In this document: piece after piece, positions 61,596 through 64,000 of the stretch
Position numbering within the stretch: the stretch's first letter is position 1
Layout: every line of letters starts with the position of its first letter
DNA from: Bacillus nitratireducens
GTDB taxonomy: Bacteria; Bacillota; Bacilli; Bacillales; Bacillaceae_G
Length of the DNA: 64,000 nucleotides
Assembly: GCF_001884135.1 (NCBI RefSeq)
Contig: NZ_MAOC01000027.1
Location: 178,472-242,471 of the forward strand
Direction: 5' to 3'
Program-made: the position numbers and the translations under genes
Notes under the pieces: generated by a model
The model's input: the letters and a program-made list of their open reading frames with translations, nothing else
The model's database searches: none
What the model was told of the DNA's origin: nothing

Positions 61596-63065
61596 TTATT
61601 TAGCTAATTCTTTCGTACCCTTCATTACATCAACGAAGAATCCCCAGTTATTCACAACAGAAGAAATACTAATATGTTCATCCGGTGTATGAACGTTAAA
61701 AATGTCTGGACCAAATGAAATCGCATCTAAGTCAGGCATCTTTTGAACGAATGCACTACATTCAATACCTGCATGTACAGCGAAGATTTCAGCATCCTTG
61801 TTGTATTTTTCTTGATGCACTTTTTCAAACAAATTACGAATTTGTGAATTCGGATTGTATGGCCATTCTGGATACTCTGACTCTATTTCAAATGTTGCAC
61901 CAACTAATTCGGCAATACATTTAATTTCATTTGCAACATGTTGTTTTAAACTACTGACAGAACTTCTCACTTCGTTACGTAATTTAATTTCATCTTGCAA
62001 CGTTTCAATAACGCCTAAATTTGTTGAGCTTTCTACTAGACCTTTAATATCCATGCTCATACTTTGAATGCCGTTCGGAATTAAGAATAATGATGAAATA
62101 AGCTGCTTTTGTGTCTCTTTAGCAAATACTTTTTCTCCTGCTTTATCCAATTTTGTAAGTGTTACATGAACATCTGGATCAACAGCACGCATTTCTTCTT
62201 GTAATACTCTTGTCCATGATACTAGTTTTTCTTCTACTTTCTCTACATCTTCTGTACGTAATACGAGTGTAGCTACACTTTCACGCGGAATTGCATTCGT
62301 TTTTAATCCGCCGTGAACCTCACTTATATCAAATTGAATAGTTGCTGATAAATCACGTAATACTCGTCCTAATACTTTGTTCGCATTACCGCGTTGTTTA
62401 TCAATTTCCATACCAGAATGTCCGCCTTTTAGACCACCAACATATAGACGGTATGCATCCATATTCGCTGGCGCTTCATCCCAAATTACTGGAATTGTTT
62501 CAACTGCTTTCGCACCACCTGCGCTACTTACAAGTAATTTATGATCTTCTTCAGAATCAATATTAATAAAAATCTTTCCTTCAAAATGATTTGAATCAAC
62601 AGCGAAAGCTCCGCCCATTGTCGTTTCTTCTTCAGTAGTAATAACTACTTCAAGTGCTGGATGCGGAATGTCTTTTGAATCTAATAGAGCTAATGCATAC
62701 GCAACTGCAATACCATTATCAGCACCTAAAGTCGTTTGATTTGCATATAACATGTCCCCAATGATTCGTAATTCAATTGGATCTTTTTCAAAATCATGTA
62801 CGGTTGCTTGATTTTTTTCACATACCATATCCATATGACCTTGAATGATAATAGCTGGTACATTTTCATAGCCAGTAGTTGCGTCTTTTTTAATAATGAC
62901 ATTCATTGCTTCATCTTGAATCACTTCTAAGTTACGCTCTTTTGCAAAGCCCACTAAATAATCACTAATTTCCTTTTCATTACCCGATCCTCTAGGAATC
63001 TTTGAAATTTCTGCAAAATGATAAAATACAGGGTGCTTTGTTAATTGTTCTAAAGTAGAATACAT
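61596..63065 (-). CDS. pepD: Aminoacyl-histidine dipeptidase (PepD)
   Basis: A 489-residue M20C metallopeptidase. The metal motifs are IIQGHMDMVCEKNQ, TLGADNGIAVAYALA, ITTEEETTMGGAFAVDS, NIDSEEDHKLLVSSAGG and the late HAGIECSAF; a lid/dimer domain with GGLKGGHSGMEIDKQRGNAN lies between. It splits dipeptides of the Xaa-His type such as carnosine in the cytoplasm. GAGAGGAGCTTGAAAA precedes the ATG. Confidence 0.93.
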   Translation of the reverse strand: MYSTLEQLTKHPVFYHFAEISKIPRGSGNEKEISDYLVGFAKERNLEVIQDEAMNVIIKKDATTGYENVPAIIIQGHMDMVCEKNQATVHDFEKDPIELRIIGDMLYANQTTLGADNGIAVAYALALLDSKDIPHPALEVVITTEEETTMGGAFAVDSNHFEGKIFINIDSEEDHKLLVSSAGGAKAVETIPVIWDEAPANMDAYRLYVGGLKGGHSGMEIDKQRGNANKVLGRVLRDLSATIQFDISEVHGGLKTNAIPRESVATLVLRTEDVEKVEEKLVSWTRVLQEEMRAVDPDVHVTLTKLDKAGEKVFAKETQKQLISSLFLIPNGIQSMSMDIKGLVESSTNLGVIETLQDEIKLRNEVRSSVSSLKQHVANEIKCIAELVGATFEIESEYPEWPYNPNSQIRNLFEKVHQEKYNKDAEIFAVHAGIECSAFVQKMPDLDAISFGPDIFNVHTPDEHISISSVVNNWGFFVDVMKGTKELAK

Positions 63066-63282
63066 TTTTCAAGCTCCTCTCAAAATGACAAAATAATATG
63101 TAAGTCTTTAATCATTATACCATGATTCATTATTTTACCTTTCTTTTAACTTTTTAATATATTATTCATTTTATGTACAACACTCTTACAACATTGTAAG
63201 GGTGTTGTAAGCTATATCGATTTTCCTCATTTCATAATAGCCGTATACTGTGTAAAGAAACAAATTGAAGGAGATAAAGAAA

Positions 63283-63672
63283 ATGAAAAAGTTTTTATCA
63301 ATTATTACACTATGTTTATTATTTTCTAGTATTACTATTGGGTGTGAGCGAGCATCACTAAATCGAATTGGTAAAGATGTGTATTATGTGCAGATAAAAG
63401 GCGAAGGAACTATCGAAAAAGTAGAAGGTAGAAACTTACGAAACTACACGCTGCCCGCATATGACGAAGACGGAGTAAAAAAACAAATTACATTTAGAAG
63501 TAAGAAAGCATCAAACGAACATAAATTAAATGAAAAAGCATTTTTATGTCTTTATGTAGATCAAGATGATAAGAGCAAAAATGAAATATCATCAATTGAA
63601 GTGAAGTCATATGAAGAGGTTCAGGAAGCTGACTTACCTGCAAAAGTAAAAGAAAAGTTAAATGCTAAATAA
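63283..63672 (+). CDS. YxeA-like (DUF1093) lipoprotein
   Basis: A 129-residue exported protein. The signal FLSIITLCLLFSSITIGCER gives a lipobox-like IGC (Cys near 21). The mature part matches the YxeA/DUF1093 pattern: DVYYVQIKGEGTIEK, YTLPAYDEDGVKKQITFRSK, KAFLCLYVD, and VKSYEEVQEADLPAKVKEKL. YxeA accompanies a peptide-sensing ABC transporter in B. subtilis, but none is adjacent here. The ATG at 63283 lies eight bases after AAGGAG. Confidence 0.75.
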   Translation: MKKFLSIITLCLLFSSITIGCERASLNRIGKDVYYVQIKGEGTIEKVEGRNLRNYTLPAYDEDGVKKQITFRSKKASNEHKLNEKAFLCLYVDQDDKSKNEISSIEVKSYEEVQEADLPAKVKEKLNAK

Positions 63673-63713
63673 AAAACAAAAGAAAATGCACTATGCATTT
63701 TCTTTTGTTTTTT
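63671..63713. terminator. Bidirectional terminator overlapping the 58-residue gene
   Basis: A 20-base perfect stem (63671-63690 with 63694-63713; core AGAAAATGCA/TGCATTTTCT) around CTA. On the minus strand it overlaps the last codons of the gene at 63691-63867. Confidence 0.9.
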
Positions 63714-63867
63714 TCACTCGTATATATTTTGAACCGCTATTATTCATCAGTTTCTCTAAACGATTTATATTTTCCGTTAATGCACCTTTCACAAGAGAGA
63801 AATCTGTATTTGGTTCATCTTTTTTTTCTTTAAAAAATGAAGACTTTTGTACATTTACTTCAGCCAT
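63691..63867 (-). CDS. Small basic protein, 58 residues
   Basis: The protein runs MAEVNVQKSSFFKEKKDEPN, TDFSLVKGALTENINRLEKL, MNNSGSKYIRVKKTKENA. AAAGGGGGAGAAGAG precedes the ATG at 63867. It is soluble and charged with one helix; no domain is recognised. Its last eight codons form one arm of the terminator hairpin, so the gene ends inside its own terminator. Confidence 0.65.
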   Translation of the reverse strand: MAEVNVQKSSFFKEKKDEPNTDFSLVKGALTENINRLEKLMNNSGSKYIRVKKTKENA

Positions 63868-63942
63868 CTCTTCTCCCCCTTTTCAAAAAGATACAACCTT
63901 CTATTTATATTATATCGCAAATGTAGACAGTATGTACAAGTA

Positions 63943-64000
63943 TCATTTTCTTTTTAATTCTTCTTCTAACTCTTCTACTTGCTGTAATGTATCTCCTTTT
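63943..64000 (-). CDS. Partial CDS, C-terminus only
   Basis: The minus strand enters from the window edge and reads KGDTLQQVEELEEELKRK before a TGA at 63943. This looks like the acidic, coiled-coil-like tail of a protein lying mostly outside the window. No family call is possible. Confidence 0.4.
   Translation of the reverse strand, partial: KGDTLQQVEELEEELKRK

Overview
The window looks like chromosomal DNA from a Bacillus cereus group organism (B. cereus, B. thuringiensis or B. anthracis type). The reasons are low GC, GGAGG-type ribosome sites with many GTG and TTG starts, a class A beta-lactamase closely matching Bla1 of this group beside a sigma-P/RsiP-type ECF pair, and two genes with the BclA-type exosporium leader (MDEFLSF, GPTLPP, PPF). 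No rRNA, tRNA, CRISPR array or complete insertion sequence was found. The species and strain cannot be fixed from the sequence alone.

Layout. 0-11.3 kb is an accessory stretch: a methyltransferase cut by the window edge, a divergent HxlR/SDR pair, a three-module UvrA-like ATPase, and a run of small enzymes (SRPBCC, GT-A-like, methyltransferases, tandem GNAT, MTA/SAH nucleosidase, DUF3885, HD). Two of these genes are broken at simple repeats. 11.4-14.5 kb holds an OmpR/VanR-like two-component system followed by a DacA-like protein in which all three penicillin-binding motifs are altered. 14.5-21 kb has an operon of small enzymes, then spore-type genes (a Cys-rich protein, a Cys/Trp/His repeat mini-protein, a collagen-like exosporium protein) and a DivIC/FtsL-like gene. 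21.4-29.5 kb is a complete leucine/isovalerate catabolic operon. 29.5-34.7 kb has gene debris, then an ABC-2 exporter with a TetR regulator and its palindromic operator, and a YkuE-like phosphoesterase. 35-39.2 kb is proline synthesis: proBA behind a proline T-box, and a separate proC-type gene.

39.4-58 kb is a cell-wall antibiotic island: bla1, three class B penicillin-binding proteins, sigP-rsiP, a Bce-type peptide-antibiotic detoxification module with its own two-component system and lipoprotein, a GDSL hydrolase, an intact dacA and a Vat/CatB-type acetyltransferase. Five copies of one bipartite element (minus-strand TGGAACA, 16 bases, then T/AGTCTA) lie upstream of sigP, bla1, two PBP genes and a bla-like vestige just upstream of dacA. 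The simplest reading is one ECF sigma factor driving sensor, beta-lactamase and several penicillin targets together. 58-64 kb carries a secreted protein, two tiny membrane peptides, a second exosporium-leader protein, PepD and a YxeA-like lipoprotein.

Several genes are damaged by single-base or dinucleotide changes in short repeats (8.8, 11.26 and 43.06 kb). These may be true decay, switchable loci or assembly errors.
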